From Paraburkholderia bannensis NBRC 103871 (GTDB lineage Bacteria > Pseudomonadota > Gammaproteobacteria > Burkholderiales > Burkholderiaceae): a stretch of DNA of 64,000 bases. How positions within the stretch are numbered: the first letter of the stretch is position 1; every line of letters begins with the position of its first letter. Location of the stretch: assembly GCF_000685015.1 (NCBI RefSeq), contig NZ_BAYA01000005.1:1-64000 (forward strand), given 5' to 3'. Shown piece after piece: positions 17,955 through 26,464 of this stretch. A model generated the notes under the pieces. The model was not told where the DNA came from and searched no databases. It saw only the letters and a list, made by a program, of their open reading frames with translations. The position numbers and the translations under genes were made by a program.

Positions 17955-18497
17955 ATGCCCGTTTCCGGAACCTCAATCGAAACCGAACGTCTCGTCATGC
18001 GCCCGCCGGAGCGAGACGACTTTGAAGACCTCTATGGCATGTGGGCCGACGAGGAGGTCGTGCGCCACGTCACGGGCGCCGCGCTGACACGCGAAGACGT
18101 ATGGGCGCGGCTGCTTCGCAGTTTAGGCCATTGGACTGCACTGGGCTTCGGTCACTGGATCGTCCGCGACAAACGCAGTGGCGCGTTTGTCGGCGAAGTG
18201 GGCTTCGTCAATTTCATGCGCGGCATCGGCGAGGATTTCGACAACGCCCCCGAAACGGGCTGGATGCTGGCAAGGCAGGCGCACCGGCAGGGCTACGCGA
18301 GCGAGTCACTGGAAGCTGCGCTGCGATGGGCCGATATGCGCTGGCCCGGCGTCGGCACGGTGTGCATTATCTCGCCTGACAACGTCGACTCAATGAAGCT
18401 GGCCGGCAAGTTCTCTTATCGGGCGGATCGCAACGTGATCTACAAGACCAAGGAAGTGACGGTTCTGCGCCGGGCTGCGGGTTTGCCTGCCTGGTGA
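17955..18497 (+). CDS. GNAT-family N-acetyltransferase (RimJ/RimL type)
   Basis: About 180 residues from the ATG at 17955. It has the opening TERLVMRPPERDDFEDL typical of the RimJ-like acetyltransferase_3 group, the central GFGHWIVRDKRSGAFVGEVGF strand pair, and the acetyl-CoA loop region around RQAHRQGYASE. Such enzymes acetylate N-termini or small amines; the substrate cannot be told. The preceding in-frame codons (17742-17954) overlap the divergent small gene and its promoter and are excluded. Confidence 0.85.
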   Translation: MPVSGTSIETERLVMRPPERDDFEDLYGMWADEEVVRHVTGAALTREDVWARLLRSLGHWTALGFGHWIVRDKRSGAFVGEVGFVNFMRGIGEDFDNAPETGWMLARQAHRQGYASESLEAALRWADMRWPGVGTVCIISPDNVDSMKLAGKFSYRADRNVIYKTKEVTVLRRAAGLPAW

Positions 18498-18601
18498 CGG
18501 ATGGGACGCTTTCTGCAAGGCTGCAAGGCGGCGCGGCGCAATCAGCGCCGCAACCCCTGGAGCAACCGCTAGAATTACGGTTTTAGTCCGGAATTCGCCC
18601 C

Positions 18602-20104
18602 ATGTCTTTTGCCTCGCTTGGCCTGATCGAACCCTTGCTGCGTAATGTGCAGGCACTCCATTACCAGACACCTACGCCGGTGCAGGCCAAGGCGATTCCT
18701 GCCGTGCTCAGCGGCAAGGACGTCATGGCGGCGGCACAGACCGGCACGGGCAAGACGGCGGGTTTTGCGCTGCCGCTGTTGCAACGGCTGGTGCAACACG
18801 GCCCGGCAGTGTCCAGCAACCGCGCGCGCGTGCTGGTGCTGGTGCCCACGCGCGAACTGGCCGAACAGCTGCTGCAAAGCTTTATCGAATACGGCAAGGG
18901 CCTCGACCTGCGTTTTCTGGCTGCCTACGGCGGCGTGAGCATCAATCCGCAGATGATGAAGCTGCGCAAGGGCGTGGACGTACTCGTCGCCACGCCTGGC
19001 CGCCTGCTCGACCTCAATCGCCAGAATGCGGTGCAGTTCGACCAGGTGCAGACCCTGGTGCTGGACGAAGCCGACCGGATGCTCGACCTGGGCTTCGCGC
19101 GCGAACTCAACGCGGTCTTTGCGGCGCTGCCCACCCAGCGGCAGACACTGCTGTTCTCCGCCACCTTTACCGACGATATCCGCGCGATGGCCGCGAGCAT
19201 CCTGCGCAGCCCCGTCAATATCAGCGTCAGCCCGCCCAATGCCACCGCCAGCAAGATCAAGCAATGGGTCGTGACGGTCGACAAGCGCAACAAGCCCGAC
19301 CTCTTCATGCACCTCGTGGCCAGGAACAAGTGGGAGCACGCGCTGGTGTTCGTCAAGACGCGCAATGGCGTGGACTACCTGGCGGCCATGCTGGATGAGG
19401 CAGGCTATGCGGTCGACACCATCCACGGCGACAAGCCGCAGCCCGCGCGTCTGCGCGCGCTGGAGCGCTTCAAGGCCGGCGAAGTCAATATGCTGGTCGC
19501 CACCGACGTGGCGGCGCGCGGGCTGGATATCGACGATCTGCCGCTGGTGATCAACGTCGACCTGCCGATCGTGGCGCAGGACTACGTGCACCGTATTGGC
19601 CGAACTGGCCGCGCGGGCGCGAGCGGCGTGGCGGTGTCCCTCGTGTGCGCCGACGAAGCGCCGCAACTGGCCGCGATCGAAACGCTGATCCGCCAGACGC
19701 TGCGTCGTGAAGAAGAGCCAGGTTTCGAAGCCGACCACCGTGTGCCGGAAACCAGCGCGACGGGCGAGATCATCAAGAAACCGAAAAAGCCCAAGAAGCC
19801 TAAAGTGCCGCAAGCGGCGCCCGCCGCCAAACCGGCGCCCGGCAAGAAGGCTCGCCCGCAAGGCGGTGAAAACCGGCATAAGCCGGTGGCGCAGTACGCC
19901 GGGGCCGCGGCGGACGAACCGAGCTTGCCCAACGGCAACCCGTTCGTTATTCAAAAACCGCGTAGCAAACCTGCCAATAAACCTGCAAATAAGCCCGCTA
20001 ATAAGCCCACGAATAAAGGCGCTAATAAGCCCGCCGGTAAATCCGCTGCGGGTTCAGGCAAGAAGCCCGCAGGCAAACCGGCGGGTAGCCGCGGCAGCCG
20101 CTAA
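18602..20104 (+). CDS. rhlE: DEAD-box ATP-dependent RNA helicase, RhlE type
   Basis: A 500-residue helicase. Motifs in order: Q motif (YQTPTPVQ, 21-28), Walker A AQTGTGKT (45-52), PTREL, TPGR, DEAD at 155-158, SAT at 186-188, then the C-terminal helicase domain with ATDVAARGLDI and HRIGRTGRAG. From about residue 385 the protein becomes Lys/Pro/Ala-rich. The end carries six NKPA-like repeats encoded by a 12-bp tandem repeat. RhlE proteins remodel RNA in ribosome assembly and in the cold, and basic tails help RNA binding. A hairpin lies just after the stop codon. Confidence 0.95.
   Translation: MSFASLGLIEPLLRNVQALHYQTPTPVQAKAIPAVLSGKDVMAAAQTGTGKTAGFALPLLQRLVQHGPAVSSNRARVLVLVPTRELAEQLLQSFIEYGKGLDLRFLAAYGGVSINPQMMKLRKGVDVLVATPGRLLDLNRQNAVQFDQVQTLVLDEADRMLDLGFARELNAVFAALPTQRQTLLFSATFTDDIRAMAASILRSPVNISVSPPNATASKIKQWVVTVDKRNKPDLFMHLVARNKWEHALVFVKTRNGVDYLAAMLDEAGYAVDTIHGDKPQPARLRALERFKAGEVNMLVATDVAARGLDIDDLPLVINVDLPIVAQDYVHRIGRTGRAGASGVAVSLVCADEAPQLAAIETLIRQTLRREEEPGFEADHRVPETSATGEIIKKPKKPKKPKVPQAAPAAKPAPGKKARPQGGENRHKPVAQYAGAAADEPSLPNGNPFVIQKPRSKPANKPANKPANKPTNKGANKPAGKSAAGSGKKPAGKPAGSRGSR
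19967..20038 (+). repeat. 12-bp coding tandem repeat (six units) in the rhlE tail
   Basis: Six successive 12-bp units of the form AAR-CCN-GCN-AAT encode Lys-Pro-Ala-Asn repeats. The units vary mainly at third positions. They use AAT and AAA codons freely, which is unusual for this GC-rich gene. Confidence 0.85.
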
Positions 20105-20116
20105 TCGAGCCTGAAT

Positions 20117-20154
20117 CGACATCATGCCGGGCGTTTTCTCCCAGCATGATGTCG
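20117..20154 (+). terminator. Strong hairpin after rhlE, probable terminator
   Basis: An 11-bp perfect stem (CGACATCATGC 20117-20127 with GCATGATGTCG 20144-20154) lies between the convergent rhlE and isomerase genes. It lacks a T-run, so termination efficiency is uncertain. Confidence 0.55.
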
Positions 20155-20165
20155 GGCCTTAGCTG

Positions 20166-20753
20166 CTAGCCCAGCGCCTCCTTGACGAAATCGAGCCGAT
20201 CCTGGCCGAAGAACATCTCATCGCCCACGAACATCGTCGGCGCACCGAAGAGCCCGCGCGCCACCGCCGCTTCGGTATCCTGCTTGAGCTTTTCCTTCAC
20301 GGCTGGGCTTTCGACCAGGTGCAACAGCTGCGCCGCATCCAACCCACCCTCGCTGAGCACTTCGCCGATGGTCGCCGGATCGGCCATATTGCGCGGCTGC
20401 GCCCACATCGCGCGGTAAACCACGTCGACATAGCGCCGGAACAGCGCTTCATCCTGCATCTGCAAGCCCGTCGCGCCGCGCATGAGCATGAGCGTGTTGA
20501 TGGGGAAATGCGGGTTGTACTCGAACTGGACGCCATACCGGCGCGCGAAGCGCGTGAGATCCACCCGCATCCATGCACCCTTCGCCGGAATCGCAGCGGG
20601 CGATGCGTTATTGCTCGCCTTGAAAATGCCGCCTAGCAGTATCGGCCGGTAAATTAGCTGTGCGTTAGATTGCGCCGCGATGGCAGGCAGTTGCGTCCAC
20701 GCGAGATAGCTCGCAGGACTGCCGAAATCGAAATAAAACTCGACCGTTTTCAT
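20166..20753 (-). CDS. 2-hydroxychromene-2-carboxylate isomerase / DsbA-like (kappa GST) family
   Basis: A 195-residue thioredoxin-fold protein. The N-terminal YFDFGSPASYLAW motif with Ser12 in place of the DsbA cysteine is the hallmark of the HCCA isomerase group. PILLGGIF, HFPINT and a C-terminal GAPTMFVGDEMFFGQDRLDF also match. HCCA isomerases use glutathione in naphthalene-type catabolism, but many homologues act in other aromatic or detoxification routes and no aromatic pathway lies nearby. It is divergent from the TetR gene, which probably controls it. Confidence 0.88.
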   Translation of the reverse strand: MKTVEFYFDFGSPASYLAWTQLPAIAAQSNAQLIYRPILLGGIFKASNNASPAAIPAKGAWMRVDLTRFARRYGVQFEYNPHFPINTLMLMRGATGLQMQDEALFRRYVDVVYRAMWAQPRNMADPATIGEVLSEGGLDAAQLLHLVESPAVKEKLKQDTEAAVARGLFGAPTMFVGDEMFFGQDRLDFVKEALG

Positions 20754-20793
20754 TCCCAGTCTCCCCCTCTCTATAGATGAACAAGCCTTAACT

Positions 20794-20804
20794 GAACGAT
20801 GGTT
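20794..20804. promoter_or_regulatory. Candidate TetR operator (GAACGATGGTT)
   Basis: GAACGATGGTT lies between the isomerase and tetR starts. It shares the core GAACGATnGTT with a perfect palindrome at 22169-22180 before the SDR gene. TetR proteins bind such short palindromes; the assignment is inference. Confidence 0.4.
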
Positions 20805-20841
20805 ATGCTATTCTCGCCCGACATTCAACCTGGAATCCGCC

Positions 20842-21411
20842 ATGCGTTATTCGAGCACCCACAAGGAAGAAACGCGCCGCAAGCTCATCGAGAGCAGCCG
20901 CGCGATCGCCAAACAAGGCGGCTTTGCGACCACGGGTGTCGACGCGCTGATGGCCTCGATCGGCTTGACGGGCGCCGCGTTCTACACGCATTTCCCCTCC
21001 AAACAGGCGCTTTTCGATGCGCTGGTGAGCGAGGAAGCCTCCAATAGCGTCGACCTGCTCGCCACCGGGCCCAACGCGCCGCAAGGCGACCTGGCCAAAC
21101 GTCTGCGCAGCTACCTGAGCACGGCGCACGCCCTGCATCCCGAATCGGGTTGCGCGCTGCCGGCGCTCGGCGCGGAAATCGCGCGCGCAACGCCCGAAGC
21201 GCGCGCCGAAGTCGAAAAATCGCTCAAGCGCATTCAAAAAAGCTGGGGCTCGCAGATCGACGATCCCGATACCGCCTGGGCCGTCATGGCTCAATGTGTG
21301 GGCGCCCTGCTGCTTGCGCGCGCGGTGGAAAGCGACCGCACGCGCAAGGACATTCTCGCTTCAAGCCGGCGCTTTCTCGCCGAGGCGCTTGAACTGGACA
21401 AGCTCAAGTGA
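20842..21411 (+). CDS. TetR/AcrR-family transcriptional regulator
   Basis: A 189-residue repressor. The helix-turn-helix lies at about 12-55 (ESSRAIAKQGGFATTGVDAL, then FYTHFPSKQALFDAL), and the helical ligand-binding domain follows, with CALPALGAEIARATPEAR typical of a large subfamily near oxidoreductases. It is divergent from the isomerase and convergent with the SDR gene, with one base between the stops. Matching palindromic words before both enzyme genes suggest it controls all three. Confidence 0.9.
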   Translation: MRYSSTHKEETRRKLIESSRAIAKQGGFATTGVDALMASIGLTGAAFYTHFPSKQALFDALVSEEASNSVDLLATGPNAPQGDLAKRLRSYLSTAHALHPESGCALPALGAEIARATPEARAEVEKSLKRIQKSWGSQIDDPDTAWAVMAQCVGALLLARAVESDRTRKDILASSRRFLAEALELDKLK

Positions 21412-21412
21412 T

Positions 21413-22153
21413 TTACCAGCGCTCCATATAAGGACGCAGGTCGAGTTCGAAAGTCCACGCGTCGCGCGGCTGCTGGTGCAGATACCAGTAGTTGTCGGCG
21501 ATATGTTCAGGATTGAGAATGCCGTCCTGTTCCTTCAGCGCGTAGCGCTCCGGGAACGTCGTGCGAATGAAGTCGGTGTCAATCGCGCCATCGACGATCA
21601 CATGCGCGACGTGGATATTGCGGGGCCCCAGCTCCCGGGCCATGCTCTGGGCGAGTGCGCGCAAAGCGTGTTTCGCACCGGCGAACGCCGCAAAATTGGC
21701 CGAGCCTCGCACGCTCGCCGTCGCCCCGGTAAACAGGATCGTGCCGCGCCCACGCTGCACCATGCGCTTCGCCACTTCGCGGCCATTGAGAAACGCGCTG
21801 AAGCAGGCCATCTCCCAGATCTTGAAGTACTTGCGCGCCGACTCTTCCAGGATGCTGCACGGCACGTTCGCGCCGATATTGAACACCATCGCTTCGATTG
21901 GGCCGTGTTCGGCTTCCACGCGTTCGATCAGCGCGGCGACCTCCTCTTCGTTGCGCGCGTCGCTGCCATAGCCATAGGCCTGGCCGCCCTGCTCGCGGAT
22001 CCGGTTGACGAGCGGTTCGAGCTTGTCCGCCGAACGTCGGCTCACGCATGCGATGTAGCCTTCGCGGGCGAAGCGGGCGGCAATCGCGCCACCTGTGGCG
22101 TCGCCTGCACCAATCACGAGTACGACCTTGGCCTGCGCGTTCCCTGACTGCAT
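21413..22153 (-). CDS. SDR-family protein with Phe in place of the catalytic Tyr
   Basis: A 246-residue Rossmann protein. The cofactor loop is atypical (GAGDATGGA, 15-23) and NNAG reads FNIGAN. The active-site pattern reads FAGAK with Phe157 where classical SDRs have Tyr, while Lys161 is kept. The remaining C-terminal pattern (LAQSMARELGPRNIHVAHV, then DGAIDTDF) matches a known branch of SDR-like proteins that share this change. Its catalytic chemistry is unclear. It is downstream of HxlR by 133 bp and shares a TetR-like operator word with the tetR locus. Confidence 0.85.
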   Translation of the reverse strand: MQSGNAQAKVVLVIGAGDATGGAIAARFAREGYIACVSRRSADKLEPLVNRIREQGGQAYGYGSDARNEEEVAALIERVEAEHGPIEAMVFNIGANVPCSILEESARKYFKIWEMACFSAFLNGREVAKRMVQRGRGTILFTGATASVRGSANFAAFAGAKHALRALAQSMARELGPRNIHVAHVIVDGAIDTDFIRTTFPERYALKEQDGILNPEHIADNYWYLHQQPRDAWTFELDLRPYMERW

Positions 22154-22168
22154 GCTGTCTCCTTTATA

Positions 22169-22194
22169 GAACGATCGTTCAGTAAACGAACGTT
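22169..22194. promoter_or_regulatory. Candidate TetR operator pair before the SDR gene
   Basis: A perfect 12-bp palindrome GAACGATCGTTC (22169-22180) is followed by AACGAACGTT (22185-22194). Both lie within 45 bp of the SDR start codon, where a repressor would block transcription. The core matches the word at 20794-20804. Confidence 0.5.
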
Positions 22195-22286
22195 AATTAT
22201 AAGCACGCGACTTGTCAATACTATGCAGCGGTTGCGGGCAGATCGACCACCCGCGGCATGCCTTCCAATACCGGCTTTGAACCTTG

Positions 22287-22661
22287 TCAGCCCGCGCTTT
22301 CCATCCGCGCATCGAACTCCGCGCGCGCGGCCTCCACGGCGTCCATGTTGCGCAGCGTCCATCCGTACAGGGCCTTGAACGGCGCCTGCAACGAGCGCCC
22401 GAGCGGCGTGATCTCATACTCGACCGCCACCGGCGACACCGGAATCACGCGGCGCGACACCAGTCCGTTGCGCTCCAGCCTGCGCAGGCATTGCGTCAGC
22501 GCCTTTTGCGTCACGCCTTCCAGATGGCGCTTGACCGCGTTGAAACGCATCGGGCCGCCATCGAGCACGGTCAAGATCATCATCGACCACTTGTCGGCGA
22601 TCTGGTCGAACAACAGCCGGCTTGGACAATTCACAGAAAAATGTTCTCGGCAGTCGGGCAT
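22287..22661 (-). CDS. HxlR-family transcriptional regulator
   Basis: A winged-helix regulator of 124 residues. The start at 22661 is chosen for the ribosome site GAGGAAA. It has the HxlR signature CPSRLLFDQIADKWSMMIL followed by GPMRFNAVKRHLEGVTQKALTQCLRRLERNGLV. The family senses electrophiles or redox stress, often through a Cys near the N-terminus; Cys residues are present here before the helix-turn-helix. It is divergent from an Old Yellow Enzyme gene, a common pairing for quinone or aldehyde defence. The region between them carries a phased repeat array. Confidence 0.9.
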   Translation of the reverse strand: MPDCREHFSVNCPSRLLFDQIADKWSMMILTVLDGGPMRFNAVKRHLEGVTQKALTQCLRRLERNGLVSRRVIPVSPVAVEYEITPLGRSLQAPFKALYGWTLRNMDAVEAARAEFDARMESAG

Positions 22662-22744
22662 GGTTTCCTCAAAGATACCTGGGCGAAACAAAGTGCGTTA
22701 TTGACGTCTGGTATCCAGAATATACCATTCGGGGTGCGGCTGAA

Positions 22745-22795
22745 TTCGTCCGGATTTCAACGGACGTTCAACGTAAATTCAACGTGAATTCAGCC
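22745..22795 (+). promoter_or_regulatory. Phased 11-bp TTCAACG repeat array in the HxlR/OYE promoter
   Basis: TTC-starting units occur at 22745, 22756, 22767, 22778 and 22789, exactly 11 bp apart. The middle three read TTCAACG(G/T) and the outer two are degenerate (TTCGTCC, TTCAGCC). The array ends about 50 bp before the OYE start codon and is a good candidate for the HxlR operator. Confidence 0.5.
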
Positions 22796-22844
22796 AGATC
22801 CACGAGACAACACCCGATTCAATCGACACGGAGCCACTTTTTCC

Positions 22845-23966
<1,122 letters not shown>

Positions 23967-23979
23967 GCGTCAATAAGCG

Positions 23980-25173
23980 TCAAACGGGCTCGGCGCGACG
24001 TGGCGCGGCAGCACATGCGCCACTGCTCGCGTCGATGTCCGGGGCCACCGTGACGCGGTTACGCCCCGACGCCTTCGCGACATACAGCGCGGCGTCGGCG
24101 CGCACGATGGCGCTCTCCAGCGTATCGTGCACGCCAATGCCATCGACGCCCGCGCTAAGCGTGCAGCTCACCCCGTCCGCCGATGACCGCTCCACGGCCA
24201 TGCGCAATTCGTTCGTCATCCTGATTGCATCGTCCTTGCGCGCATTCACGAACAGCACCGCGAATTCCTCGCCGCCCATGCGCCCCAACAGGTCGCACCG
24301 CCGCAACTGGCCCGCCACGGCCGACGACACCTGCGCAAGCAGCCGGTCGCCCACCGCGTGCCCGAAGCTATCGTTTACGGCCTTGAACTTGTCGATATCG
24401 AGCACGGCAATCGACAGCGCACCGCCTTGCGCACGCACGGCGCACAACGACGCATGGGCACGCTCCATGAAAGCGCGGCGCGTCAATGCACCCGTCAATT
24501 CATCGACGGTCGCGAGCTTTTCCATGCGCTCCAGGATGCGCGCGTGCGCCAGCATCACCATGCCGGTCGACATGCCAGGCAAGGTGACAATCGCGAGGCC
24601 CAGCAACACGACATTCCACGGCGACGGCTGAACGAACGAGAGCGTCGGCGCCAAGCCGGAGACGATTGCGCCGATCCGCGCGAAATAGAACAGCGCGCCG
24701 AGCCACGCCGAAGCCGCAATCAGGCGGCACGCGTAGCGCGTGCGCTCGCCCGATGCATGGCGCAGCGCCAGCACGCCGACGGCGATGCGTCCATAGATGA
24801 GCCCCAGCGAGATCAGCACGCCCCGCGCGCCGATATTGGGCGAGACCACCGTGAAATACACCAGCGCGGCGCCGCATACGGCGAACGCCAGGCACTCGTC
24901 GCGCCGCACGGCAGGCGCGCCGAAGAAACACCGCGTGCCCTGCAGGAGCAGCAGCACCGCGCCCAGCGTGAGGAACGAAACGCCGATGATGGTGGCTGCG
25001 CCGCCCCGCATGCCGGCGCACAGGATCCACGCCGACGCCGCCGCGAGCAGCGCATAGCCCAGGCACCAGCGGAGCACGCCCGGCAGCGCGGTGCGCGCCA
25101 GTGAGCCCAGGATGGCCACACTCATCAGACAAGAAACGATCAGGGTGCCCAATAGAGCGACGGCGCTAGGCAT
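23980..25173 (-). CDS. Membrane diguanylate cyclase (GGDEF)
   Basis: A 397-residue protein. The first half (about 1-200) contains around six hydrophobic helices of MASE-like type without a soluble sensor. The second half is a GGDEF domain with DELTGALTRRAF, DIDKFKAVND, GHAVGDRLL and the active-site GGEEF in RMGGEEFAVLF. The full signature predicts c-di-GMP synthesis. An RxxD inhibitory site is not obvious. It is divergent from the LysR gene. Confidence 0.92.
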   Translation of the reverse strand: MPSAVALLGTLIVSCLMSVAILGSLARTALPGVLRWCLGYALLAAASAWILCAGMRGGAATIIGVSFLTLGAVLLLLQGTRCFFGAPAVRRDECLAFAVCGAALVYFTVVSPNIGARGVLISLGLIYGRIAVGVLALRHASGERTRYACRLIAASAWLGALFYFARIGAIVSGLAPTLSFVQPSPWNVVLLGLAIVTLPGMSTGMVMLAHARILERMEKLATVDELTGALTRRAFMERAHASLCAVRAQGGALSIAVLDIDKFKAVNDSFGHAVGDRLLAQVSSAVAGQLRRCDLLGRMGGEEFAVLFVNARKDDAIRMTNELRMAVERSSADGVSCTLSAGVDGIGVHDTLESAIVRADAALYVAKASGRNRVTVAPDIDASSGACAAAPRRAEPV

Positions 25174-25495
25174 GAACAGGCTGGATCAGGGCAACGACAG
25201 GTAAGCGGGTCAGACGGGAGTGTGGCTGGCGCAAATCCGTAAATCGAAAGCTATTTGAAATATCTTGCCGCGTGCCTCACCCCGTTGCGGAACGCATATC
25301 GTATCGCACCGCCGCAACTCGACAATTACAGTTTTCGGCAGACGCGGTGACGTTCTCGTCAAACTGTACTCTGTGCAACCCCTCTTAGGTGTGCATACCG
25401 GCTTCGACTGTGCTCTTTTAATCTCACTCCATGATGACGCCGCCTCTATTCGACGGCGTCACCCAATCAGGAGTCTGAAGAATGAAAGGAGCCCT
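25174..25495. other. Divergent promoter region, GGDEF gene / LysR gene
   Basis: A 322-bp gap with no supportable gene; the longer upstream reading of the LysR frame is not credible. It includes an AAACTGTACTC box at 25361-25371 and the ribosome site GAAAGGAG before 25496. Confidence 0.5.
25361..25371 (+). promoter_or_regulatory. AAACTGTACTC box (site a)
   Basis: An exact AAACTGTACTC, about 125 bp before the LysR start. It is the same word as those at 29233 and 32621, and one of five related sites in the window. A MocR-type operator is the working hypothesis. Confidence 0.45.
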
Positions 25496-26464
25496 ATGTC
25501 GAGGCACGACCTGTCCTCTCCACAGCAAACCGGCAAGCGCCCCGCACACGGCAGGGAGCGGCGCGTGAACCTGCTGGAAGCCATGCGGATCTACGTGAGA
25601 GTCGTCGAGCGCGGCAGCATTTCCGGCGCGGCGCGCGACCTGGATATCGGCCAGCCCGCGGTGAGCGAGCGCATCGAGCGGCTGGAGAAGTATCTGGGCT
25701 GCCAGTTGCTGCTGCGTAACGCGCGCACGTTCCAGTGCACGCCCGAAGGTTCAATCTTCCACGAGCGCAGCAAGTCGGTGCTCGGCGCGGTCGAGCAGGC
25801 GCTTGCCGAAGTGGCGAACGACGAGCAGATCGTCAAGGGGACGATCCGTATTGCCGCGCCGCATTGTTTTGGCGAAACCATCTTGCCGGAAGGGCTCAAA
25901 CGCGTGATGGACAGCTATCCGCGCCTTGACATCGAGCTCGCCCTCAATGACAAGGTCGCCGATCTCGTGACTGAAGGCGTGGACATTTCGTTTCGCCTGG
26001 GGCCGCTGGGCGACAGCGCGTATATCGCGTGGCCGCTCGGGCAGATCCGGCGTCTGCTGGTGGCGTCGCCTGCCTATCTGCAACGCCATGCAGCCATCGA
26101 CTCGCCCGCGCAGCTCGCGAGCCACAGCTTCATTCGCGTGAAGGGCACGTTCGACGCGGATCAATTGCCTCTGTCGTCCGATGCGCAGATTGTCGATAGC
26201 GTAACGATTCGGACTGCCATTAAAACGACGCACTGGCGGCCGATGTACGAGATGGTGCTAGCCGGCGTGGGGATTGGCGTGCTGGAGGAACCGGCGGCAA
26301 CTGCCGCCATTGCCGATGGCCGCCTGGTGCGCGTGCTGCCCGATTACGAGGTTCCGCCGCTCGCACTGAACCTGCTGATCCGTCCGCAGCGCCCGGTGCC
26401 CGCGCGCGTGCGAAAGATCGTCGATACCTTGAAGGCCTTTGTTAGCGAGGCGCTTCAGGGCTGA
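25496..26464 (+). CDS. LysR-family transcriptional regulator
   Basis: A regulator of 322 residues. The start at 25496 is chosen for GAAAGGAG upstream. The helix-turn-helix is MRIYVRVVERGSISGAARD followed by QPAVSERIERLEKYLG (about 30-80). A LysR_substrate domain follows (about 110-310). The first 25 residues are polar and not part of the fold. The 3' end overlaps the convergent chemoreceptor gene by 10 bp. Neither neighbour is an obvious metabolic target, so the regulated gene is unknown. Confidence 0.88.
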   Translation: MSRHDLSSPQQTGKRPAHGRERRVNLLEAMRIYVRVVERGSISGAARDLDIGQPAVSERIERLEKYLGCQLLLRNARTFQCTPEGSIFHERSKSVLGAVEQALAEVANDEQIVKGTIRIAAPHCFGETILPEGLKRVMDSYPRLDIELALNDKVADLVTEGVDISFRLGPLGDSAYIAWPLGQIRRLLVASPAYLQRHAAIDSPAQLASHSFIRVKGTFDADQLPLSSDAQIVDSVTIRTAIKTTHWRPMYEMVLAGVGIGVLEEPAATAAIADGRLVRVLPDYEVPPLALNLLIRPQRPVPARVRKIVDTLKAFVSEALQG

